Source: Fibrobacterales bacterium (GTDB lineage Bacteria > Fibrobacterota > Fibrobacteria > Fibrobacterales > Fibrobacteraceae). From it: a stretch of DNA of 16,040 bases. A model generated the notes under the pieces. It was not told the origin of the DNA. It saw only the letters and a program-made list of their open reading frames with translations, and searched no databases. The position numbers were made by a program, and so were the translations under genes. The stretch is from assembly GCA_025997455.1 (NCBI GenBank), contig BNUP01000046.1, forward strand, positions 1 to 16,040, given 5' to 3'. Of the stretch, positions 7,272 through 13,247 are shown piece by piece. Positions within the stretch are counted from its first letter, which is position 1; each line of letters opens with the position of its first letter.

Positions 7272-9737
7272 TTAACCTAACTCAACTTCAACTTTCACTC
7301 TTTTTCCCTTTGGTGCAATGGGCAACACCGCAACACCGCCAACCACGGAAATCGCTTTTCCATCGACAACCGCCGAGCGAACTCCCTTACTAACCCCTCC
7401 CGAATTTTTAACGGAGATTTCATAAGTGGCACCGCGATATTTGCGGGAAACCGAAAATTCCTTCCACGCTTTGGGAATGCAGGGGTCAATAAGCAAACCG
7501 TTATGAGATGCACGAATACCGAGAATATATTGGGTTGCCGCCTGATAAGTCCAAGAACTCGTTCCTGAGAGCCAAGCATTGCGTGCAAGTCCAAACTGTT
7601 TATGCTCGTTTCCCAAAATGTTCTGCGGGTAGCAATAGGGTTCGCTTTCAAACTCGTCTATTAAGCCGTTGTTTTTTGCCGCCGGGTTTATTTGATTGTA
7701 GTATTGAAACGCACGGTCGCCGTTGCCGACTATTGTTTCCGCTATCATTATCCACGGATTTGCGTGAAGGAAAATTCCTCCGTTTTCTTTTGCTCCGGGC
7801 GGGTATGTTGAAACACCGCCCACATGCGGGTCAAAGCCGTTATAGCCGGGTGCGGAAAGTTTAATTCCGTTTTTGGTATTGAGAATTTTATTCACGCTGT
7901 CCAAAGCAATTTTTGCCCGTTTTGCATCGGCAATTCCGCTTATGGTTGTCCAACTCTGTGCAAGGGAATCAATTTTATTCACCTTGTTTTTTGCAGAACC
8001 GAGCGGCTTACCTTTTTCATCGAACCACCGCACGAACCACTTTCCGTCCCAAGCGGATTTATTCACATTCTCCGCAATTGCCTTATACCAATCCGCATAT
8101 TTTTTTGCCTCAACTTTTGCTCCAATCGCCTCACAAATGCCAACCATTTCATTTAACGCTCGTGCAAACAGAGCCGCATTAAATACCGACTCTGCCCCTG
8201 TCGGCAAATTTACGGTATCGTTCCAGTCCGCAAAACCCAAGTGGGGAATGCCGTGTTTGCCCTTGTCGTTCCAAGAAAAGGCGAGCGAGCGTTTTAAATG
8301 CTCCAAAACAGTGCCTTTTTCCCGTGCCTTCAACTCTTTTTTCTTTGAATAGAAGGGAATCAATTTTTCCAAGAATTTGTAGTCGCCGGTTTCTTTTAAG
8401 TAACTCGCAACGGTGAGCACTATCCACAGATGATCATCTCCGTAATATTTTGGGCGATCTTCCTTTTCTCTCGAATCGCCTTCATTTGCCTCCATAGACG
8501 ACGGGAAATATTGATGCATAGCAGAACCGTCTTCCTTTTGAACGGAGAGTAAATTTTCTGCAAGTTCGCGTGCCTCTTGCGGCATGTGGCTCATAACGCC
8601 GAGTAAATCTTGGCTCGAATCGCGATAACCTATTCCTCTGTCACTGCCAAAACCCAACTGATAAAGAGACAAATACCGAGACCAATTTTTTGTGGTGTGG
8701 CATTGGCGCGGGTTATGCACATTCACCATAGAATTAAAACTCGCATCGGGAGTTTTTACTTGAAGTGCTTTGAGATATTCCGTCCAGAACTCCGCTAACT
8801 CTGCAAAAGCCTTATCTACATTTTTTAAGTCGCGATATTTTTTAATTGCAGGCATAGCCGCCGCAAGGCTCTTTTCTTGTCCTAATTGAGTTGCCACGCG
8901 CTTTGATTTTTTCGGGGCGATTTTTCCGAGTGCAAACATTTGCGCCGCAATATTATCGCCTCTTAAAGCAGTGCTGTTTGTCAGTGTTTCATAGTGTAAG
9001 GAAATCGGGTAACGCCATCCCGCAATTTCGTTCATACCCAAAAATTCGCGACGGTCGCCGTCAAAACTTGTGGCGGGTGCACTCGCAGTGAAATAATTCA
9101 CCGCGTATTTCTTTTTCATAAACGCGTATTGTTCTAAAATAATGTGTCCGCTTTTTTCCTTGTGCGCATCGAGAGTCATTGTTTGCGGCACCCAATCGGC
9201 ATTGGTCAATTGTTTGAGTGCGTCAAAATGGCTGAACTCATACACGGGAATAACATCTACTTCAATATCTTTGTTTGAAATGTTTTCAACTACAATGTCT
9301 TGAATGAGTGTTGAACTTTTGGTAGGCACAAAAACTGTTATCTGAATTTTTAAGCCGTAACCCTCGGCTACCCACCGCGAATAAGAAAGCCCGACTCGGC
9401 ATTCCCATTTGTCCCAAGCACTGAAGTTCGGCACCATAAACGGAAAGAGGAGTTTGTAGCCTTCTTTCTCTTTTATGCGGAGATACACGGTTGAGCCTTT
9501 GAAATCGCCTGCGGGAAGTTGGCTGATGTATTTCGTTATGCGGTTTAACGCAGGGTCGCCTTTGCAGAGCACCGTTCCGCCCGTGGTATCTACAATACCG
9601 CCAAATGCGAGCGTTCCCACATAATTACACCACTTAATTGGTGTTGCGGGGTTTGTTAAAACATATTCTTTTGCGGCATCGTCAAAATAGCCGTAGAGGG
9701 AGGGTTTCGGTTCTGTTTTTTTTACTGCTTTTGCCAT
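7272..9737 (-). CDS. Cellobiose phosphorylase (glycoside hydrolase family 94)
   Basis: At 821 residues it matches the usual length of GH94 cellobiose phosphorylases. The N-terminal beta-sandwich (to about 300) precedes an alpha/alpha barrel with GYRDSSQDLLG near 370 and the catalytic region ADWNDTVNLPTGAESVF near 503-519, whose aspartate in DWND is the general acid in this family. The enzyme splits cellobiose with phosphate into glucose-1-phosphate and glucose in the cytoplasm, saving one ATP compared with hydrolysis. No signal peptide is visible. The ATG at 9737 has an AGGAG 7 bases upstream. It is preceded by a tRNA-Gly gene with only 24 bases between them and no separate promoter. Chitobiose or cellodextrin phosphorylases are related alternatives; cellobiose is favoured by length and the DWNDTVNL form. 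Confidence 0.92.
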   Translation of the reverse strand: MAKAVKKTEPKPSLYGYFDDAAKEYVLTNPATPIKWCNYVGTLAFGGIVDTTGGTVLCKGDPALNRITKYISQLPAGDFKGSTVYLRIKEKEGYKLLFPFMVPNFSAWDKWECRVGLSYSRWVAEGYGLKIQITVFVPTKSSTLIQDIVVENISNKDIEVDVIPVYEFSHFDALKQLTNADWVPQTMTLDAHKEKSGHIILEQYAFMKKKYAVNYFTASAPATSFDGDRREFLGMNEIAGWRYPISLHYETLTNSTALRGDNIAAQMFALGKIAPKKSKRVATQLGQEKSLAAAMPAIKKYRDLKNVDKAFAELAEFWTEYLKALQVKTPDASFNSMVNVHNPRQCHTTKNWSRYLSLYQLGFGSDRGIGYRDSSQDLLGVMSHMPQEARELAENLLSVQKEDGSAMHQYFPSSMEANEGDSREKEDRPKYYGDDHLWIVLTVASYLKETGDYKFLEKLIPFYSKKKELKAREKGTVLEHLKRSLAFSWNDKGKHGIPHLGFADWNDTVNLPTGAESVFNAALFARALNEMVGICEAIGAKVEAKKYADWYKAIAENVNKSAWDGKWFVRWFDEKGKPLGSAKNKVNKIDSLAQSWTTISGIADAKRAKIALDSVNKILNTKNGIKLSAPGYNGFDPHVGGVSTYPPGAKENGGIFLHANPWIMIAETIVGNGDRAFQYYNQINPAAKNNGLIDEFESEPYCYPQNILGNEHKQFGLARNAWLSGTSSWTYQAATQYILGIRASHNGLLIDPCIPKAWKEFSVSRKYRGATYEISVKNSGGVSKGVRSAVVDGKAISVVGGVAVLPIAPKGKRVKVEVELG

Positions 9738-9761
9738 TGTGCTTCTCCTAAATTGTTCTAA

Positions 9762-9834
9762 AGCGGGAAACGGGACTCGGACCCGCGACCATTAGCTTGG
9801 GAAGCTAGCGCTCTACCAACTGAGCTACTCCCGC
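9762..9834 (-). tRNA. tRNA-Gly, anticodon CCC
   Basis: The minus strand folds as a 73-base tRNA. The acceptor is GCGGGAG paired to TTCCCGC, the D arm is GCTC...GAGC with GG in its loop, and the anticodon loop TTCCCAA gives anticodon CCC (reads GGG). The T arm is GCGGG/CCCGT and the discriminator base is T. CCA is not encoded. There are weak points. Bases 27 and 43 are a C-A mismatch and two pairs are G-U. The T loop reads TCCGAGT, with C in place of the nearly universal U55. A promoter element lies 10 bases upstream. The 3' end is 24 bases from the start codon of the phosphorylase gene, so the tRNA must be cut out of a longer transcript. Confidence 0.93.
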
Positions 9835-9844
9835 TTGTTCGGGG

Positions 9845-9854
9845 AATGTAGTAA
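9845..9854 (-). promoter_or_regulatory. Promoter element TTACTACATT for tRNA-Gly and downstream genes
   Basis: The minus strand reads TTACTACATTCCCC and then reaches the tRNA 5' end 10 bases after TACATT. Transcription would start about 3-4 bases before the mature tRNA. This anchors the element as a -10 independently of any protein start. I see no other such element before the cellobiose phosphorylase gene. Confidence 0.6.
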
Positions 9855-9859
9855 TTTTT

Positions 9860-9873
9860 CACTCGGCAGTGCA
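9860..9873 (-). repeat. GC-rich box of the repeat cassette
   Basis: The minus strand reads TGCACTGCCGAGTG directly upstream of the tRNA promoter. The same 14 bases recur at 15885-15898. One- or two-base variants (TGCACCGCCGAGTT) occur at 1874-1887, 1953-1966 and 12341-12354. Confidence 0.85.
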
Positions 9874-9897
9874 AAGAGTTGAAAGTGTAAAGTTATT

Positions 9898-9959
9898 ACT
9901 CTCTACTCTCTACTCTCTACTCTTTACTCTTTACACTCCCCTACACCCCATACCTCAAA
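9898..9959 (+). repeat. Heptad tandem repeats upstream of the aldo/keto reductase
   Basis: Exact 7-base register is kept through ACTCTCT three times, ACTCTTT twice and ACACTCC (9898-9939), then ACACCCC and a degenerate ATACCTC lead to the promoter element. The GC-rich box is absent from this plus-facing copy. Confidence 0.9.
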
Positions 9960-9960
9960 A

Positions 9961-9970
9961 TTTCTACATT
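9961..9970 (+). promoter_or_regulatory. Promoter element TTTCTACATT for the aldo/keto reductase gene
   Basis: TTTCTACATT stands 22 bases before the ATG, with ACACCC at 9943-9948, 16 bases upstream of the TACATT hexamer. Unlike the leaderless cases, the leader here has room for a Shine-Dalgarno (TTGAGGAA), and the CCCC tail is replaced by TACA. Confidence 0.55.
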
Positions 9971-9992
9971 TACAAAAAACCTTGAGGAATTT

Positions 9993-10958
9993 ATGCAGTA
10001 TCGCAAACTTGGAAAAACGGGATTAACCATCAGTGAAATAACCTACGGGTCGTGGCTTACATTTGGAAGTCAAGTGGAACTCGACTTGGCAAAGGAAATG
10101 ATAGACTCCGCTTTTAACTTGGGAATAAATTCATTCGATACCGCAGATGTGTATAGAGCAGGAGAGGCGGAAAAACTTTTGGGACAAATTTTACCAAACC
10201 GCAGCCGCAGCACATATATAGTGGCAACCAAAGCATTTTGGGATTTTTCAGAGGCACCCACAGATAAAGGCTTGAGCCGTAAGCATCTTTTTGATTCGGT
10301 GTTTGCAAGTTTAGACCGATTAAATTTGAAGTATGTAGATCTGTTTTATTGCCACCGATACGACCCTGAAACTCCGCTTGAAGAGACCTGTGAGGCATTT
10401 GATGATTTAATTCGCAAGGGTAAAATATTGTATTGGGGAACGAGCGAATGGACTGCAAAGCAGATTAAAGCCGCTTATGATTTGTGCAAAAAACGCGGTT
10501 GGCATTTGCCCGTTGTAAATCAACCCAATTACAGTTTGCTCGTGCGCGTAGTTGAGAGTGAAATTCTGCCGACATGCGTAAAACTCGGCATTGGAACCGC
10601 TAATTTTTCGCCTATGGCACAGGGAATATTGAGCGGAAAATATTCGGGCGGAAAAATTCCACAAGGAACTCGCGGTGCAGATAAAACGCAGAATATGTGG
10701 ATGCTCAGCACTTTGGAGAACAAACAAATTTTAGCAAATGTCGACAAAATGGCAGACATTGCAAAACGCTACAACATTAAGCAATCGCAACTCGCACTCG
10801 CTTGGCTTTTGCAGAACAAGGCAGTGTCATCGGTTATTGTGGGTGCAACTACACAGGAACAATTGAAGGAAAATGTTCTAGCATCGGGAATTGTGATTAA
10901 GAAAGCGGATTTGGCAACGCTCGATAAATTGTTCCCCGCTCCAAAAGTGAAAGGGTAA
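9993..10958 (+). CDS. Aldo/keto reductase (potassium-channel beta-subunit-like)
   Basis: This 321-residue protein has the expected length and pattern of the NADP(H)-dependent aldo/keto reductase barrel: MQYRKLGKTGLTISEI at the start, FDTADVY near 48-54, a lysine at 80 and YCHR near 119-122. The catalytic tetrad can be assigned as Asp49, Tyr54, Lys80 and His121. The C-terminal IVGATTQEQLKENV matches the cofactor-binding end of the voltage-gated channel beta-subunit/YghZ group. These soluble enzymes reduce aldehydes and ketones; the substrate here is unknown. GAGG 9 bases before the ATG supports the start. The next gene begins 3 bases after its stop, so the two share an mRNA. Confidence 0.9.
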   Translation: MQYRKLGKTGLTISEITYGSWLTFGSQVELDLAKEMIDSAFNLGINSFDTADVYRAGEAEKLLGQILPNRSRSTYIVATKAFWDFSEAPTDKGLSRKHLFDSVFASLDRLNLKYVDLFYCHRYDPETPLEETCEAFDDLIRKGKILYWGTSEWTAKQIKAAYDLCKKRGWHLPVVNQPNYSLLVRVVESEILPTCVKLGIGTANFSPMAQGILSGKYSGGKIPQGTRGADKTQNMWMLSTLENKQILANVDKMADIAKRYNIKQSQLALAWLLQNKAVSSVIVGATTQEQLKENVLASGIVIKKADLATLDKLFPAPKVKG

Positions 10959-10961
10959 AAA

Positions 10962-12164
10962 GTGAAATTATATCCGTTGATAATTTTGTTCGCAGTCGGA
11001 GTGTGCTCTGCCTCATCGCTTATAGGCTACAATGCTTTGGGGCAGGAGGCAATGCCTCAAAATTCAACTTTAATTCGCAACGGAATTTCTCCGCAAAATC
11101 CTGCACTGAACGCTTTTGAAAACAAAACCAAATTCGGCACGAGTATCTATTTTGAATACGCCATACCCACAAATCCGCTGAACAGCAATTATTCGCTCTC
11201 GCTTAATTCCTTTAATGTCCCGTCGATTTCAATGCTCGTTCCGCTCGGAGATTTCGGCGCACTTGGAGTTTCCTTAGACCAAAAATTTTTCGCAAACAAC
11301 AGAATAGAATTAAAAGATTCCATTTTGAATGCCGACATTTCTCTAAATTCGAGAATTGGACTTTATGAACTGAACCCTACATATTCTCTACGCTTGCCGC
11401 TTGCACTGAACAACTTTGCAATTGGTGTTTCTTATCGCGTGTTTTTCGGCAACTCCGAGCAAACCACAACTTTGGGTGCAGATACAACTTGGGCGGGAAA
11501 TAAAAGAGATGCTTGGATGAGCAGAGGCGTTAGCGTTATTCAAAAGGAAACGGGAGACTTTGAGAGTGCCGGCGATTGGTGGCGACCCTTCGGTGCGAGT
11601 TTGCATTTTCACACAAAATCGGTCGATTATTTTTTCTCATATTTTCCGTCTGTCCCGATGAAAAGAGAAATTGCAACCAGAACTCAATTCAGCAACACCG
11701 ATACGCTTTCCGAAAAAAACGGCACCGAAAACTTTATTTTACCCAAACGATTTGCAACGGGCGTGCATTTGAAATTTGCACAAAATCAAAATATTAGTTT
11801 TGGCTATGAATTGCAAGATTGGAACGGTTCGATCGGAAGTGCAAAAATAGAAACGCAAACCGAAAAAACATATTTTGCGGAATACAAAATCACGGGAACG
11901 GGTTTATATTACAGTCCGTTTTTGCAGAGGAATAACTTTGGGATCAGCGGGTGGATCGCCCAAAAATATATAAAAGGTTCAGAGGAATACGGAGCCTCGA
12001 TTTTCACGGATTTATCGCTTGGCAGGCGCGGAACTCTTGTATCGCTCGCACTTTTGGGCGGTTTTCGCGATGGCGGAAAACAATATTGGGAAGAACCTTT
12101 TGTTGGCTTTAAGTTAAATTTGACCGGCGTTGGAAATTGGGGTCAATCTGCAAGACGGCGTTAA
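10962..12164 (+). CDS. Outer-membrane beta-barrel protein of unknown function
   Basis: The 400-residue product starts with GTG, preceded by AAGGG at a 6-base distance, 3 bases after the reductase stop. Residues 1-18 form a signal peptide; the Cys in GVCSA does not make a good lipobox. The mature protein begins with a segment of LIRNGISPQNPALNAFEN type, as in FadL/PorV-like or UPF0164-like barrels, where an N-terminal part lists conserved Asn-Pro positions. Alternating amphipathic strands follow to the end (for example YSLRLPLALNNFAIGVSYRVFFG). It is probably an outer-membrane pore or assembly protein. I do not recognise a named family, and the pairing with a reductase gives no clear function. 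The stop codon overlaps a decayed convergent gene tail. Confidence 0.75.
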   Translation: MKLYPLIILFAVGVCSASSLIGYNALGQEAMPQNSTLIRNGISPQNPALNAFENKTKFGTSIYFEYAIPTNPLNSNYSLSLNSFNVPSISMLVPLGDFGALGVSLDQKFFANNRIELKDSILNADISLNSRIGLYELNPTYSLRLPLALNNFAIGVSYRVFFGNSEQTTTLGADTTWAGNKRDAWMSRGVSVIQKETGDFESAGDWWRPFGASLHFHTKSVDYFFSYFPSVPMKREIATRTQFSNTDTLSEKNGTENFILPKRFATGVHLKFAQNQNISFGYELQDWNGSIGSAKIETQTEKTYFAEYKITGTGLYYSPFLQRNNFGISGWIAQKYIKGSEEYGASIFTDLSLGRRGTLVSLALLGGFRDGGKQYWEEPFVGFKLNLTGVGNWGQSARRR

Positions 12165-12304
12165 TTAAATTCTAACACCGCACGCAAGCCTCCGCCAACA
12201 GGAATATGACCGTCAACTTTGGTTGTAATCACATTGGCATTTACCTCGCTCCTAAAACGAAGCCCGCTTGTGCGACCTATTATATAACCTGCAATAACCT
12301 CAAC
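12161..12304 (-). pseudogene. Remnant: last about 47 codons of a lost gene
   Basis: The minus strand is open from the repeat tract to a TAA at 12163-12161 and reads KVEVIAGYIIGRTSG, later VDGHIPVGGGLRAVLEFN. The composition and alternating pattern look like the last strands of an outer-membrane or adhesin-type beta protein ending in LEFN. There is no ATG. Upstream, the frame runs into T-rich heptads of the repeat cassette (from about 12304) and meets a stop at 12322-12320. The likeliest reading is a 3' gene fragment left after a deletion whose far end is the repeat. A chance open frame is the alternative; I have not recognised a homologue. Confidence 0.45.
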
Positions 12305-12386
12305 TTTACACTTTACACTTTACTCTCCCTTCTCCCCGCCTGCACCGCCGAGTTTCCACACCCTACACCCAACACCCAACACCCCA
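12302..12386 (+). repeat. Complete repeat cassette in standard order
   Basis: This is the clearest single copy. T-rich heptads (CTTTACA type, 12303-12327) and a CTCCCC stretch come first, followed by the box TGCACCGCCGAGTTTC (12341-12356). Four C-rich heptads then run in exact 7-base register: ACACCCT, ACACCCA, ACACCCA, ACACCCC (12358-12385). The opposite strand of these heptads has four runs of 3-4 G separated by 4 bases, the usual G-quadruplex pattern. The promoter element follows 5 bases later. Confidence 0.9.
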
Positions 12387-12390
12387 CTCT

Positions 12391-12400
12391 TTTCTACCTT
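12391..12400 (+). promoter_or_regulatory. Promoter element TTTCTACCTT for the HsdR-N-like gene
   Basis: TTTCTACCTT is followed by CCAGCAA and the ATG at 12408, again a 7-base gap. An ACACCC heptad at 12372-12377 is 17 bases upstream of TACCTT. Confidence 0.55.
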
Positions 12401-12407
12401 CCAGCAA

Positions 12408-12827
12408 ATGCTCTACGACCCGACTCGGCAAAAATTCGTCCCGCACACGCCTGAGGAGCAAGTTCGGCAATCGTTGCTAAAATATTTAACGGAAACGCTA
12501 AAAATTCCAATAATCCTCATAAAAACAGAGTTCGCTCTTTCCGCAATTGCACCAAAAGAAAAAGGTCGTGTGGATATAATCGTTGCTGACCCATCCGAAT
12601 TTGATTTGCAAAAAGCATATCTCTTAGCCGAATGCAAGGCAAAAAACGGCTCACAAAATACTGCTGGCAAAGATTTTCTCGCTTTGCAAAGCCAAGTGAA
12701 TAAATACTTGCGAATTCTCCACCCCAAGCATATAATTTTAGCACTCGGAAATGACTGGCGCTTTTTGTCTATTTCCGCAGACGGTAGAAGATACGAGTCT
12801 GTACCTGCTATTCCTGTGTTTAGTTAA
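12408..12827 (+). CDS. Standalone type I restriction HsdR N-terminal-like protein
   Basis: The 139-residue protein matches the small HSDR_N_2-type family, a PD-(D/E)XK nuclease fold found alone in many anaerobes. Visible active-site candidates are Glu17 in PEEQVRQ, Asp56 in RVDIIV and Glu75-x-Lys77 in LAECKAK, in correct order and spacing. The C-terminal part (QVNKYLRIL, then HIILALGNDW) completes the fold. No motor, specificity or methylase subunit lies next to it, so it is not part of a type I system here; its role is unknown, and the conserved residues suggest it may still bind or cut nucleic acid. It is probably leaderless. Its last 8 bases overlap the end of the convergent gene. Confidence 0.82.
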   Translation: MLYDPTRQKFVPHTPEEQVRQSLLKYLTETLKIPIILIKTEFALSAIAPKEKGRVDIIVADPSEFDLQKAYLLAECKAKNGSQNTAGKDFLALQSQVNKYLRILHPKHIILALGNDWRFLSISADGRRYESVPAIPVFS

Positions 12828-13128
12828 AACTGTCAATTTCTTCAATTCTGTGATAACCCACCGAATCCAAACTGTCCGTGCGGTAGCCTAAATCGAGCAC
12901 ATCTTCATAGCACTCTTTTGCTCCTTCGTATTCCTGTGCCGTAAATAAGGAATCGCATTTTGCATAGTGCATTATGGTTTTCTCTTTTGTGCTTTTGTTG
13001 AAATACCAAAACCCGAACACAAGCGCTGCAATAACGAGCAGGAAAATAATATCCCCCATACCCATAAACTTTCCGCCGCCATTCTCTTTTCCGTCTTCAT
13101 CTGTTTTTTTCAAAAAACTAATAAGCAT
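12820..13128 (-). CDS. Small membrane protein with one helix and TPR-like tail
   Basis: The ATG at 13128 lies 8 bases after a TTTCTACCTT element and gives 102 residues. A charged, Gly-rich N-terminus (to about 21) is followed by one membrane helix at about 24-43 (MGDIIFLLVIAALVFGFWYF). A soluble tail contains a helical pair (YAKCDSLFTAQEYEGAKECY) resembling a single TPR unit. The product is probably an inner-membrane protein of unknown function. A longer reading through the upstream repeats is rejected. A shorter start at residue 22 (ATG with GGAAAG before it) is possible. Its 3' end overlaps the convergent HsdR-N-like gene by 8 bases. Confidence 0.65.
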   Translation of the reverse strand: MLISFLKKTDEDGKENGGGKFMGMGDIIFLLVIAALVFGFWYFNKSTKEKTIMHYAKCDSLFTAQEYEGAKECYEDVLDLGYRTDSLDSVGYHRIEEIDSFN

Positions 13129-13136
13129 ATAGCGGA

Positions 13137-13146
13137 AAGGTAGAAA
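13137..13146 (-). promoter_or_regulatory. Promoter element TTTCTACCTT for the small membrane protein gene
   Basis: The minus strand reads TTTCTACCTT, then TCCGCTAT, then ATG. The 8-base gap is identical to that before fliF. Confidence 0.5.
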
Positions 13147-13147
13147 A

Positions 13148-13230
13148 TTTGCAATGCAAGGTGGGGTATACCTACACCCTACACCCCACACCCCACACCC
13201 TACACCCTATACCCTACCTTGCATTGCAAA
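13148..13230. repeat. Divergent-promoter repeat with G-quadruplex pattern
   Basis: A 15-base perfect inverted repeat (13148-13162 and 13216-13230, ACCTTGCATTGCAAA) frames six C-rich heptads in exact 7-base register (13174-13215: ACACCCT, ACACCCC twice, ACACCCT twice, ATACCCT). The opposite strand has six runs of 3-4 G separated by 4 bases. Each arm contains TTGCATTGCAA, itself a palindrome around one base, and each touches the promoter element of the gene on its side. Confidence 0.9.
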
Positions 13231-13231
13231 G

Positions 13232-13241
13232 TTTCTACATT
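13232..13241 (+). promoter_or_regulatory. Promoter element TTTCTACATT for the dehydratase-activase-family gene
   Basis: TTTCTACATT is followed by CCCCTT and an in-frame GTG at 13248. This decides the start codon of the large gene, because any earlier start would translate the repeat tract. Confidence 0.55.
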
Positions 13242-13247
13242 CCCCTT

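Noticed and set aside
7508..8427. Several open frames of 60-160 codons opposite the cellobiose phosphorylase gene
   Set aside because: They overlap a clear, full-length GH94 gene, lack start signals and have composition mirroring its codons.
12206..12454. Plus-strand open frame across the 12165-12407 spacer
   Set aside because: It runs through the repeat cassette and the next gene's start in another frame. Composition is not protein-like and there is no start signal.
13129..13191. Longer start for the small membrane protein
   Set aside because: It would read backwards through the same repeat and past the gene's own promoter element, adding a non-conserved, proline-rich leader.
13148..13230. 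CRISPR array
   Set aside because: The units are 7 bases long without unique spacers, no repeat of 23-40 bases recurs at regular spacing, and no cas genes are present.
13149..13247. N-terminal extension of the large iron-sulfur protein through the repeat tract
   Set aside because: The frame is open but would translate heptads into HPTPHTLHP-type peptide. The promoter element lies inside it, and the in-frame GTG at 13248 fits the leaderless pattern.
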